This document shows, piece after piece, positions 54,477-62,969 of a DNA stretch of 64,000 nt. Location: NCBI GenBank assembly GCA_963816955.1, contig CAWFME010000003.1:62001-126000 (forward strand). The letters are read 5' to 3'. The notes below the pieces were generated by a model. It was not told where the DNA came from and did not search any database. It saw only the letters and a program-made list of their open reading frames with translations. How positions within the stretch are numbered: position 1 is the first letter of the stretch; every line of letters starts with the position of its first letter. Source of the stretch: DATFQI01 sp963816955 (GTDB lineage Bacteria > Actinomycetota > Thermoleophilia > Solirubrobacterales > Solirubrobacteraceae). The translations under genes were made by a program, and so were the position numbers.

Positions 54477-56057
54477 ATGAACTCTGACCAAGATCAAGCG
54501 CTCTCCCTCAGGACGGTCCTCACGGTTCTGCGGCGCCGGTCACTGATCGTGCTGCTGTGCCTTGTCGGTGTACCGGCGGCCGCGCTGGCCGTCTCGCTCC
54601 TTCAGGAGCAGCAGTACACAGCCGAGGCGTCTCTGCTCTTCCGTGACCCGGCACTCGATCAGAAGCTGTTCGGCTCCACGTTCCAGGAGTCGCGCCCGGA
54701 TCCGGCCCGCGAGGCCGCCACGAACATCCAGCTGATCTCGCTCGCCGAGGTGGCCGCGCGAACGGCGCGCGCGCTCGGTGGTGAGTTGACCCCTGCCGGG
54801 GTCACGGCCAAGGTCGAGGTCACCGGCGAGAGCCAATCGGATGTGGCATCGATAAGAGCCGTCGATGCCGATCCGAGATTCGCCGCCCGGCTGGCGGACA
54901 CGTTCGCCGAGCAGTACATCCAGTTTCGCCGGGCGGCCGACCGCTCGAAGGTGCGTGAGGCTCAGGAGATCGTCCAGCGCCAGCTCGACGCTCTGACGCC
55001 GTCCGAGAAGAACGGTCCGCGAGGCCGGTCCATCAGCGATCGCGCGGAGCAGCTCGAGGTTCTCGTCTCGCTCCAGACGGGCAAGGTCGAGCTCGTTCAG
55101 CGAGCGCAGGTGCCGGATTCGCCATCGTCTCCCGACACGGCACGCAACGTCGCGCTCGGCATCGTCCTCGGCCTCCTGCTCGGCATGGGCCTCGCGTTCC
55201 TGCGCGAGCACCTCGACCGGCGGGTGAGAGACCCCAAGGAGTTCGAGGAGCTCTTCGACCGTCCGCTCCTCGCTCTCATTCCCGAGAGCCGGGCGCTCGC
55301 CCGCGGCGGCCCGGTGCACGATCAGATGCTGCCCACGGGCGAGCAGGAGGCCTTCGGCATGCTGCGCGCGAATCTCCACTACTTCAGTGCGGATCGGCCC
55401 GTGCGATCGGTGCTCGTCACCTCCGCGGCGCCCGGCGACGGAAAGAGCACGGTGTCGTGGAACCTCGCGCTGGCCGCCGCGAGCACGGGGACTCGGGTGC
55501 TGATCATGGAGACGGATCTTCGGCATCCGAGTCTTGCCGCGTCAACGGATCAGCTCACGGCTGCGCCCGGTCTCAGCACCCTCCTCGCCGGTCTCATGGA
55601 GTTCGACGACGTGGTCCAGAAGACCGCGGTGCCTGGTCGCGTCGGCGGAGGACGGCCCGATCGGACGATGGACGTGCTCGTCGCGGGGCATATTCCACCC
55701 AACCCCGTCGATCTCATCGAGTCCGAGCGGATGCGGAAGGTGATGCGCGAGGCCCAGGAGCGGTATGACCTGGTCGTCATCGACACACCGCCGATCTCGG
55801 TCGTGTCGGATGCCATCCCGCTGATTCGAGAGGCAAGCGGAGTCATCGTGGTCACTCGGGTCGGCAAGAGCGAACGAGAGGCCGTGACGCGCCTGAAGAC
55901 GCAGCTCCAGTATCTGGACGCCCCGACGCTCGGCATCGTGGCCAACGGATGCAAGCTCGATCGCGGCGCTTACGGCTATGGCTACGGTGGCGAGCCACCG
56001 GAGGACGAGCTCGAGCACCCACCCCGCGAATGGCATGCCGCCTCACGGGTCGTCTAG
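54477..56057 (+). CDS. Polysaccharide co-polymerase / BY-kinase (Wzc-like)
   Basis: A 526-residue fusion of a chain-length-determinant (Wzz) domain, with membrane helices at residues 23-42 and 224-243, and a cytoplasmic bacterial tyrosine kinase. Walker A is SAAPGDGKST (316-325), Walker A' is LIMETDLRHPS (about 342-352), and Walker B is LVVIDTPP. The C-terminal tyrosine cluster is short (GAYGYGYGG). It would set chain length and control export by phosphorylation cycles. The cognate phosphatase and an outer-membrane Wza are not in the window; the latter is not expected in an actinobacterium. Confidence 0.92.
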   Translation: MNSDQDQALSLRTVLTVLRRRSLIVLLCLVGVPAAALAVSLLQEQQYTAEASLLFRDPALDQKLFGSTFQESRPDPAREAATNIQLISLAEVAARTARALGGELTPAGVTAKVEVTGESQSDVASIRAVDADPRFAARLADTFAEQYIQFRRAADRSKVREAQEIVQRQLDALTPSEKNGPRGRSISDRAEQLEVLVSLQTGKVELVQRAQVPDSPSSPDTARNVALGIVLGLLLGMGLAFLREHLDRRVRDPKEFEELFDRPLLALIPESRALARGGPVHDQMLPTGEQEAFGMLRANLHYFSADRPVRSVLVTSAAPGDGKSTVSWNLALAAASTGTRVLIMETDLRHPSLAASTDQLTAAPGLSTLLAGLMEFDDVVQKTAVPGRVGGGRPDRTMDVLVAGHIPPNPVDLIESERMRKVMREAQERYDLVVIDTPPISVVSDAIPLIREASGVIVVTRVGKSEREAVTRLKTQLQYLDAPTLGIVANGCKLDRGAYGYGYGGEPPEDELEHPPREWHAASRVV

Positions 56058-57025
56058 GGCGCGACCCCGGCCTCTTCCAGTCGCCGCAGCCACGATGCGG
56101 TCTGCGCGATGCCCTCTTCGATGGTGATCTGTGCCCTCCAGCCGAGCAGCAGCTCGGCCTTCTCCACGGACGGCCAGCGCCGCACGACGTCGACCTTGAA
56201 GCTGGGCAGGTGCTCGAGCTCGAGCTCGGCCGGATCGTTGCCGCAGGCCTCCCAGCAGATCCGCGCGATCTCGGCCACCGTGAGCTCACGGTCGGCGGAG
56301 ATGTTGAAGTCCTCGTTGAGCCCGGCGGGATGGCCCATGGCGGTCACGATGCCGTCGGCGATGTCGGTCACGTGCGTCAGCGTGCGGGTCTGCTCGCCCG
56401 AGCCGAAGATCGGCAGCGGTCGCATGCGCGCCAGTGCCTTGCGGATGAGGTCCGGGACGGCGTGCGCGATGCCCGGCTCGTCCTCGGGCATCTCGCCCGG
56501 GCCGTAGGCGTTGAAGGGCCGGCAGATCGTGTACGGCAGCCCGTGCTCGTCGTGGGCGGCACGGCAGTAGACCTCCCCGGTGAGCTTGGAGAAGCCGTAG
56601 GCCGACAGCGGGACGGGGCAGTCGTCGATGTGGTCCTCGCGCGTCGGGTACTGCTCCGCGCGCTCGAAGACCATCGAGGAGCTCACGTAGACGAAGCGCT
56701 CGACGTCGGCGTCCAGCGCCGCGCGGAAGACCGCGTTGTAGAGGCCGTTGTTGACCTCGGTGAGGGTGTGCGGGAGCTTGTGGAAGTTCGCGATCCCGCC
56801 GACGATCGCCGCGAGGTGGATGACGTGCGAGCAGCCGGACATCGCCTTGCGCGCCTCCGAGAGCACGCGCAGGTCGCCGCGGTGGACCTCGCAGCCCTCG
56901 CGCATCCACTCGGGGGCGTCGCGCTGGTCGGAGACGCGGACCTCGAAGTCGGGGTCGCGGAGCAGGCGGCGGACGACTGCCGCGCCGATCGTGCCGGCGC
57001 CGCCGGTGACGAGGACCCGATTCAT
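56054..57025 (-). CDS. NAD-dependent epimerase (GDP-mannose 3,5-epimerase-like)
   Basis: A 323-residue extended SDR enzyme with RVLVTGGAGTIGAAVVRRLL, HLAAIVGGIANFHKLPHTL, SSSMVFERAEQYPTREDHI and the catalytic YGFSKLTGEVY. The IVGGI and NAYGPGEMPEDEPG features are nearer to GDP-mannose epimerase/fucose-synthase-like proteins than to GalE. The sugar is unproven. ATG 57025 follows TAGCCT by 9 bases; the 3' end overlaps the BY-kinase gene by 4 bases. Confidence 0.85.
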   Translation of the reverse strand: MNRVLVTGGAGTIGAAVVRRLLRDPDFEVRVSDQRDAPEWMREGCEVHRGDLRVLSEARKAMSGCSHVIHLAAIVGGIANFHKLPHTLTEVNNGLYNAVFRAALDADVERFVYVSSSMVFERAEQYPTREDHIDDCPVPLSAYGFSKLTGEVYCRAAHDEHGLPYTICRPFNAYGPGEMPEDEPGIAHAVPDLIRKALARMRPLPIFGSGEQTRTLTHVTDIADGIVTAMGHPAGLNEDFNISADRELTVAEIARICWEACGNDPAELELEHLPSFKVDVVRRWPSVEKAELLLGWRAQITIEEGIAQTASWLRRLEEAGVAP

Positions 57026-57034
57026 CGGCCGGTC

Positions 57035-57040
57035 AGGCTA
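57035..57040 (-). promoter_or_regulatory. -10 element (TAGCCT) of the epimerase gene
   Basis: TAGCCT on the minus strand ends 9 bases before ATG 57025. Confidence 0.5.
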
Positions 57041-57055
57041 GAAGGTCGCGCGCGC

Positions 57056-57061
57056 TAGGTT
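57056..57061 (+). promoter_or_regulatory. -10 element (TAGGTT) of the glycoside hydrolase gene
   Basis: TAGGTT ends 7 bases before GTG 57069. Confidence 0.5.
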
Positions 57062-57068
57062 TGGCCAG

Positions 57069-58121
57069 GTGCGGTACCGCGTGATGATCGTGCTCGGCCT
57101 CGTCCTGCTCGTGGCAGCCGGCCGGCCGGCCGGCGCCGGAGCGGAGCTCAAGGCCATCTGGGGGCCGAACACCCTGCCCGACGGGCGCTCGGCGTTCAGG
57201 ACCTACCGGGACCTGGGGGTCGACGTCCTGCAGAGCCGGGTCAGGTGGGACGAGGTCGCTACGACCCGGCCGGCGCGGCCGCGGGATCCGAACGATCCGG
57301 CGTACGTCTGGCCGGCCGACGTCGACCAGGCGGTGCGCTCGGCCAGGCGCAGCGGCATCCGCGTCGCGCTCATGGTCATCGGCACGCCGAGCTGGGCCAA
57401 CCAGGGAAGGGACTGGCGCTGGGTCCCGGACCGGCCCTCGGACTACGGCGACTTCGTCGCGGCGGTCGCGCGGCGCTATCCGCGCGTCCGGCACTGGATG
57501 ATCTGGGGCGAGCCCTCGCGCACGCCGAACTTCCAGCCGCTCCCGGTCAACAACCCGGAGGGTCCGCGCGCGTATGCGAAGCTCCTCGACCGCGCCTACG
57601 GCGTGCTCAAGCGCGCTTCACGCCGGAACATCGTCATCGGCGGCATGACCTTCAGCGGCGGCGAGGTCGGCCCGGCTGACTGGGTGCGCTACATGAAGCT
57701 GCCGAGCGGCCGTCCGCCGCGGCTCGACTGGTACGGCCACAACCCGTTCTCGCGGCGCTTCCCGGACCTGCGGAACGACCTCTACTTCCCGGGCGTGCGG
57801 GACTTCTCCGACCTCGACACCTTCTCCCGCGAGATCCGGCGGGCGTACCGACCGCGCCACATCCGGCCGCGGCTGTGGCTGTCGGAGTGGACGATCTCGT
57901 CGGATCGGGGCAACTCGGCCTTCAACTTCTACGTCTCCCGGGACGAGCAGGCGCGCTGGCTGACCGCCTCCTACCGCATCGCCCACCGGCGACGGGACAT
58001 CGCCGGCCTCGGGTGGTACAAGCTGCTCGACGAGGCGAGACCGAACGGGCTGACGACGGGGTTGATGACCTCCTCCGGGGAGCGCAAGCCCGCCTACTAC
58101 GCCTACAAGCGGGCGCGCTGA
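57069..58121 (+). CDS. Secreted TIM-barrel glycoside hydrolase
   Basis: A 350-residue protein with a signal peptide of about 25 residues. The (beta/alpha)8 fold is suggested by VLQSRVRWDEV, RVALMVIGTPSWAN, the acid/base-type E148 in HWMIWGEPSRTPNF and the nucleophile-type E273 in RLWLSEWTISS. This WGEP/SEW pair is that of clan A hydrolases (GH5/GH39-like). It would trim or release the surface polysaccharide outside the membrane; substrate unknown. GTG 57069 is set by the -10 element. Confidence 0.8.
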   Translation: MRYRVMIVLGLVLLVAAGRPAGAGAELKAIWGPNTLPDGRSAFRTYRDLGVDVLQSRVRWDEVATTRPARPRDPNDPAYVWPADVDQAVRSARRSGIRVALMVIGTPSWANQGRDWRWVPDRPSDYGDFVAAVARRYPRVRHWMIWGEPSRTPNFQPLPVNNPEGPRAYAKLLDRAYGVLKRASRRNIVIGGMTFSGGEVGPADWVRYMKLPSGRPPRLDWYGHNPFSRRFPDLRNDLYFPGVRDFSDLDTFSREIRRAYRPRHIRPRLWLSEWTISSDRGNSAFNFYVSRDEQARWLTASYRIAHRRRDIAGLGWYKLLDEARPNGLTTGLMTSSGERKPAYYAYKRAR

Positions 58122-58133
58122 CGCGACCGGTGA

Positions 58134-58297
58134 GCCTGAATCCACCGATCCCCGCGGCGCCTCGCCGCCGTGGCCGTTCGCCAGAGCCGATCGGCCGAGA
58201 ACCAGGTGGGTGACCACATGAGATCACGGCCGATCGGCTCTGACTCGGCCCACGACGCCGAGTCATCCACGGGTCATCGGTGGATCCAGACTCAGGC
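58134..58297. terminator. Nested inverted repeats in a convergent gap (bidirectional terminator candidate)
   Basis: The 170-base gap between convergent genes is built of inverted repeats. A 16-bp perfect stem pairs 58182-58197 with 58227-58242 (core AGAGCCGATCGGCC). Next to it, 58241-58249 pairs with 58257-58265 (TGACTCGGC/GCCGAGTCA). An outer pair, ATCCACCGAT (58140-58149) with ATCGGTGGAT (58276-58285), encloses both, and GCCTGA (58134-58139) matches TCAGGC (58292-58297). Termination of both transcripts is the simplest role. Confidence 0.55.
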
Positions 58298-59533
58298 GCG
58301 CAGCGCCGCGACTTCGCTCGTGTAGGCGAACACCTGGCCCGCGCCGAGCGCGTTCCAGGGGTCGACCACGAGGCAGTCTGGGGTGGCGTGCCGCGCGATC
58401 GCCTGGAGGCAGTCGGGCGCGGAGAACGCGGAGTGGTTGGTCGCGACGACGACGACGTCGGCGTCGGTGATCGCGTCCTCGAAGTCCGTCGTGGGGCGCG
58501 CGACGACCGGATCGTGCGGCGCGACGTCCGCGAGCTCGCGCTCCAGGAGCCGGATGAGCTTGAACGACAGCGAGTCGCGCTCGTCGTCGGTGTCGGCCTT
58601 GAAGGACAGCCCCAGCACGGCCACCTTGCGCTCGCGCAGGTCGCCGACGCGGCGCTTGATCCCGTCGACGAGGAACAGCGGGACGCTCTCGTGCACGCGC
58701 GAGACCGCCAGCAGCATGCCGGGCGCGTTGGACTTCTCCTCGGAGAAGGTGAAGTCCTTGCGCAGGCAGGTCCCGGCCGTCAGGCCCGGCATCGCGATGC
58801 CGCCGCGCGGATAGTCGCGGTTGATCAGCTCGATGACGTCGAAGACGTTCGCGCCGTAGCGCTCGCAGTCCATCATCAGCAGGTTCGGCAGCGCGAACGT
58901 CGCGTACCGGAGCACGTTGGTCCAGATCTTCGCCAGCTCGGCCTGGACCGGGGTCGTGAAGACGACCGGGGCGCCCAGGTGGGCGAACAGCGCGGCGGCG
59001 CGCTCGCCCGAGCGCTCGCCGACGCCGCCGACGATGCAGGGCAGCGTCCCGATCTCCTCGAGGAAGCGGTCGGCCGCGATCCGCTCGGGCACGTGCGCGA
59101 CGAAGAGGTCCTCCCCGACGCGGAACCCGCGGTGCTTCTCCAGGTAGCCCGCGACGAACTCGGTCGTCGACGGGGCGACCGTCGAGCGCAGGACGACCAG
59201 CTGGCCCTCGCGCAGGACGGGCAGCAGGTCGTCGAGCACCGAGCGGATCCCGCTCATGTCGATCTCGATGTGCGAGAAGCTCGGCGTCCCGAGCGTGAGC
59301 ACGATCGCGTCCGCGCGGGCCGCATCCGCCGCGTGCGGCGAGAGCTCGATCTGCGTGCGGCGCAGGAGCTCGTCCGTCCCGGGCTCGCGGAACGGCATGC
59401 GCTTGGCCTCGAGCGACCGCAGGCGCTCGAGGTCGTTGTCCACCCCCAGGACGGAGAGGCCGGCGTCGGCGAACGTCAGCGCGAGCGGCAGCCCGACTCG
59501 TCCGAGACCGATGACTGAGACGTCGATGGACAC
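58292..59533 (-). CDS. UDP-N-acetylmannosaminuronate/UDP-sugar 6-dehydrogenase (WecC/UGD family)
   Basis: A 413-residue NAD-dependent enzyme oxidising the C6 of a UDP-sugar to a uronic acid. It has DVSVIGLGRVGLPLALTFAD, LRSTVAPSTTEFVAGYLE, ELAKIWTNVLRYATFALPN with the catalytic lysine, the active cysteine in PGLTAGTCLRKDF, and VLGLSFKADTDDERDS. WecC-type features and the nearby wecB favour UDP-ManNAc as substrate, giving UDP-ManNAcA; UDP-glucose or UDP-GlcNAc cannot be excluded. GTG 59533 follows TAGTCT by 9 bases. Confidence 0.88.
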   Translation of the reverse strand: MSIDVSVIGLGRVGLPLALTFADAGLSVLGVDNDLERLRSLEAKRMPFREPGTDELLRRTQIELSPHAADAARADAIVLTLGTPSFSHIEIDMSGIRSVLDDLLPVLREGQLVVLRSTVAPSTTEFVAGYLEKHRGFRVGEDLFVAHVPERIAADRFLEEIGTLPCIVGGVGERSGERAAALFAHLGAPVVFTTPVQAELAKIWTNVLRYATFALPNLLMMDCERYGANVFDVIELINRDYPRGGIAMPGLTAGTCLRKDFTFSEEKSNAPGMLLAVSRVHESVPLFLVDGIKRRVGDLRERKVAVLGLSFKADTDDERDSLSFKLIRLLERELADVAPHDPVVARPTTDFEDAITDADVVVVATNHSAFSAPDCLQAIARHATPDCLVVDPWNALGAGQVFAYTSEVAALRA

Positions 59534-59542
59534 GTCGGTCCC

Positions 59543-59548
59543 AGACTA
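59543..59548 (-). promoter_or_regulatory. -10 element (TAGTCT) overlapping the upstream stop codon
   Basis: TAGTCT on the minus strand ends 9 bases before GTG 59533; its TAG is the stop codon of the WecG-like gene. Confidence 0.45.
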
Positions 59549-60373
59549 CGACCCGGAGAGCCGCTGCCGCGCATACTGCCGTGCGAACCCGGTCACGAAC
59601 CGGGGGTTGTAACGCAGGTAGCGGCGCCACAGCCGGCGCGGCTCGCGGGCGAGGCGGAACGCCCACTCGAGCCCGGCCTCCTGCATCCAGGCGGGGGCCT
59701 GCGGCACGAGGCCGGCGTGGAAGTCGAACGCCGCCCCCACGCCCAGCAGGACGGGTGCGTCCAGCTGCTCGCGGAAGCGGGCCATCCACTTCTCCTGCTT
59801 GGGCGCCCCGATCCCGACCCAGACGACGTCCGCGCGCGAGCGGGCGATGCGCTCCACGACCCGGTCCTCCTCGTCGGAGGTGAGGGGGCGGAAGGGCGGC
59901 GAGTGCCCGTCGACGATCTTGACGCCGGGATGACGCCGGCGGAGGTTGCTGGCGAGCGCGGCCAGGGCGATGTCGTCGCGCCCGCCGTAGAGGAAGTGCC
60001 GGTGGCCGAGCTCGATCCCGCGCTCCATCGCCATCGACATCAGCGTGGGGCCGTAGACGCGGCTCCCGAGGCGCGCGCCGAGCGCGTTGAGCGCCCAGAC
60101 CAGCGGCTGGCCGTCGGGCACGACCAGCGACGAGCCGAGGACCGCTTCGCGCAGGTCCCGGTCCTCCTGGGCGGCCATGACCATGTGGGTGGCCGCGACG
60201 CAGACGTAGCCGCGGTTGCGCGTGGCCACCATGCCGTCCATCCAGGACAGGACGCCGTCGTAGTCGACGAGCGAGAGCGGGACCCCGAGGACGTCGAGCG
60301 TCGGCGGACCGGGCTGGGGGTCGGCTGACGTCAGCTGTCGGAGGTCGAGCGTCGACTGTGGGCGCAAGGACAT
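59546..60373 (-). CDS. WecG/TagA/CpsF-family glycosyltransferase
   Basis: A 275-residue enzyme of family GT26, which adds ManNAc, ManNAcA or a related sugar to a lipid-linked GlcNAc. Family signatures: VDYDGVLSWMDGMVATRN, VVPDGQPLVWALNALG, HFLYGGRDDIALAALASNLR, VWVGIGAPKQEKWMARFR and GVGAAFDFHAGLVPQAPAWM. With wecB and the WecC-like gene it would use UDP-ManNAcA. ATG 60373 gives the family start; upstream codons lack homology. Confidence 0.92.
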   Translation of the reverse strand: MSLRPQSTLDLRQLTSADPQPGPPTLDVLGVPLSLVDYDGVLSWMDGMVATRNRGYVCVAATHMVMAAQEDRDLREAVLGSSLVVPDGQPLVWALNALGARLGSRVYGPTLMSMAMERGIELGHRHFLYGGRDDIALAALASNLRRRHPGVKIVDGHSPPFRPLTSDEEDRVVERIARSRADVVWVGIGAPKQEKWMARFREQLDAPVLLGVGAAFDFHAGLVPQAPAWMQEAGLEWAFRLAREPRRLWRRYLRYNPRFVTGFARQYARQRLSGS

Positions 60374-60470
60374 CGGGTCGGTGGATGGAACGTGCCCGGC
60401 GAGGAGAAGTCGCGGTCCATCGACGCGGACGGCGCGGGCACGGACGACGGCTAGCCTAGCGGGCGACCCC

Positions 60471-62969
60471 ATGGAACTCGTCTTCCTGGAAACCTGGTTC
60501 CTCGGGCCACTCCTCATGCTCGCCGTCTCCTGTGGCGGCGGCCTGCTCGTCCGCCGGCTCGCCGGGGGCGCGCTGAGCGGCCTGATGGTTCTGCCCGTCG
60601 GCTACGCGCTGGCGATCGCCGTCACGGCCTTCCTGACGGCCTTCGGCCCGACGGCGAGGCTCGCGGCGCCCGCGATCGTGGTGCTCGCGATCGCCGGGTT
60701 CGCGCTCGAGCGGCGATCGATCGTCACGGCGGTCCGCGCCCGCGGCTGGACCTCCTCGCGGTTCCTCTGGCCCGCGGCGGCGACGTTCGTGGCCTTCGCC
60801 GCCGTCGCCGCACCCGTGTTCCTGACCGGGCACGTGACCTACACGGGCTACGCGCGGATCGTGGACATCGCCCACCAGTTCGACTTCACGCACTGGCTCG
60901 TGACCGAAGGGCGGATGCGGCCGGAGAACCGGGATTACTCCTACACGGAGGTCGTCACCAAGACGCTGGACATCGGCTACCCGGCCGGAGGGCAGAGCGC
61001 GCTCGGGAGCTTCGCCCAGATCCTCGGGGTGGACGTCCCGTGGGTCTGGCAGGCGTTCATGGCCTTCAACGGCGGCATGCTCGCGCTCGGGCTCTACGCC
61101 CTGCTCGGGCGGGCGATCGACAACCGCGCGTTCCGTGCCCTGGCGGCGACGATCGCCGCCCAGCCGAACATCCTCTACGGCTACGCGCTCGTCGGAGGCA
61201 TCAAGGAGTTCACCTCCGCCACGTGCCTCGTCGCCTGCGCGGCGCTGCTCCAGCCCCTGGTGGCGGCCGGGCCGCTGCGCTGGCGGGACGTCCTCCCGCT
61301 CGCCGTGGCGGCCGCCGCGGCGGTCGCCGCCTTCAGCCTGACGATCGCTCCCTGGCTCGGGGTGATCGTCGTCGGGATCATCGTGGTGCAGCTCGCCAAT
61401 CCGGGCCGCCTGCGCGCGCTCGGACGGCTCGGCGTCGTGGCCGTGGTCGCGCTGGCGCTGTCGGGGCCGACCGTCTACCTCGCGGTGACGAAGCTCCTGC
61501 CGGTGGCCGGCATGGCGGAGGGCGCGGCGTCCGCCCGGACCACCCTCAACGACCTGGGCAACCTCGGAGCGCCGGTGCCGATCCGCTCGGTGGCGGGCAT
61601 CTGGATCTCGGGCGACTACCGCAACCCCGTCAAGGGCGACACGACGCTCACCAACGTGCTGATCGTGATCGCGCTCCTGCTCGTCCTCGCCGGCGTGATC
61701 CGCGCCATCCGCCGCCGCGACCTGCCGCTGCTGCTCGTCGGCACGTCCGTCGCGCTCGCCGTCCTGTACTTCGCCGAGCGCACGGGCCCGTGGATCCAGT
61801 TCAAGGGGCTCACGACGAGCGCGCCGATCGTGCTGGCGATCGCGTTCGTCGGGGCCGCCGCGCTGGGGAGGGCGTCCGCCCGGTTCGTGCGCCGGGGACC
61901 GCCCGCGATCCTCGGGTGGGTGGCCGCCGCCGCCCTCGCCGGCGGCGTGCTGCTCGGCAACGCGTACGCGTACCACGACGTGACGCTCGCGCCGCATGAC
62001 CGGCTGCGGGACCTGGAGCGCCTCGGGAACGATCTGCCCACGGACGCCGAGTTCTCCCTGATGCCCTCGTGGGAGGAGGCGGGGGAGTACTTCCTGCGCG
62101 ACCAGCACCTGAGCGCGCGGCCCAACGGGTTCCTGCAGGTGCGGCCGGAGGTTCCCGCCGAGCAGCAGTTCGCGTACGACCTGGACGAGATGACGTTCAC
62201 GTACGTGCAGCACATGGACCTGCTCGTCGTGCGGCGCGGGCCCTCCTCGAGCCGTGCCCCCGCGAACTACCGCCTCCTGGAGCGCACCCCGTTCTACGAC
62301 GTCTGGCAGCGCGCCGCCCCGGCCACCACGGTGGTCGATCACGTCCCGTCGCCCGACGTCTCGGCCGCGGCGCGCAAGGCCTCGTGCCAGCGCCTCCTGC
62401 GCCGCGTGAGGGGCACGAACGAGCCGGATCTCCGGCTCGCCTACGTCGAGGGCGTCTACACGACCAAGGCGCCGCTCGGCTCGGGGTCGGGCATGAGCGG
62501 GAACTGGGCGGTCGCCGGCCCCGACGCCGTGATGATGTACGGACCCGGCCAGGTCGAGCGGGGCATCGCGCTCCCGGCGGGCACCTTCGACGTCTGGATC
62601 GGCGGAGCGATCGCGCGTGCGGTGAAGCTCGAGCTCGACGGCCGCAGGATCGGCGAGGTGTCCGACGCGTGGTCGTACCCGGGCGCGTGGAGCCACGCCG
62701 GCGTGGTCACGACGAAGGAGGAGGCCGACCACGTGCTGAGGGCGTCGCGCCCCGGCGGGAGCCTCGCGCCGGGCGACGGGGCCAAGGACCAGCCGATCGG
62801 GCCCGTCGTCTTCGCCCGCCGGGAGGCCCGGGCCGGTGAGGTCTCCTTCGCGCCGCTCTCCCGCGCCCCCCGGCTCTGCGAGCGCATCGCCGAGCTCGAC
62901 TGGATCGAGCTGGTGCGCGGGCTCGGCCCGGACGCTCAGCTGGTCTCGGAGCCGACGACCTCGCGGTAG
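60471..62969 (+). CDS. Large polytopic membrane protein, GT-C-like, with extracytoplasmic C-terminal domain
   Basis: An 832-residue protein. Around 12-14 membrane helices occupy residues 1 to about 500, with a first large loop holding TGYARIVDIAHQFDFTHWLV and SYTEVVTKTLDIGYPAGGQS. About 330 soluble residues follow, including WEEAGEYFLRDQHLSARPNG and a beta-rich end (GTFDVWIGGAIARAVKLELD). The layout resembles GT-C enzymes that use polyprenyl-linked sugars outside the membrane, but I find no firm family motif. ATG 60471; a TAGCCT lies 13 bases upstream. Confidence 0.7.
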   Translation: MELVFLETWFLGPLLMLAVSCGGGLLVRRLAGGALSGLMVLPVGYALAIAVTAFLTAFGPTARLAAPAIVVLAIAGFALERRSIVTAVRARGWTSSRFLWPAAATFVAFAAVAAPVFLTGHVTYTGYARIVDIAHQFDFTHWLVTEGRMRPENRDYSYTEVVTKTLDIGYPAGGQSALGSFAQILGVDVPWVWQAFMAFNGGMLALGLYALLGRAIDNRAFRALAATIAAQPNILYGYALVGGIKEFTSATCLVACAALLQPLVAAGPLRWRDVLPLAVAAAAAVAAFSLTIAPWLGVIVVGIIVVQLANPGRLRALGRLGVVAVVALALSGPTVYLAVTKLLPVAGMAEGAASARTTLNDLGNLGAPVPIRSVAGIWISGDYRNPVKGDTTLTNVLIVIALLLVLAGVIRAIRRRDLPLLLVGTSVALAVLYFAERTGPWIQFKGLTTSAPIVLAIAFVGAAALGRASARFVRRGPPAILGWVAAAALAGGVLLGNAYAYHDVTLAPHDRLRDLERLGNDLPTDAEFSLMPSWEEAGEYFLRDQHLSARPNGFLQVRPEVPAEQQFAYDLDEMTFTYVQHMDLLVVRRGPSSSRAPANYRLLERTPFYDVWQRAAPATTVVDHVPSPDVSAAARKASCQRLLRRVRGTNEPDLRLAYVEGVYTTKAPLGSGSGMSGNWAVAGPDAVMMYGPGQVERGIALPAGTFDVWIGGAIARAVKLELDGRRIGEVSDAWSYPGAWSHAGVVTTKEEADHVLRASRPGGSLAPGDGAKDQPIGPVVFARREARAGEVSFAPLSRAPRLCERIAELDWIELVRGLGPDAQLVSEPTTSR

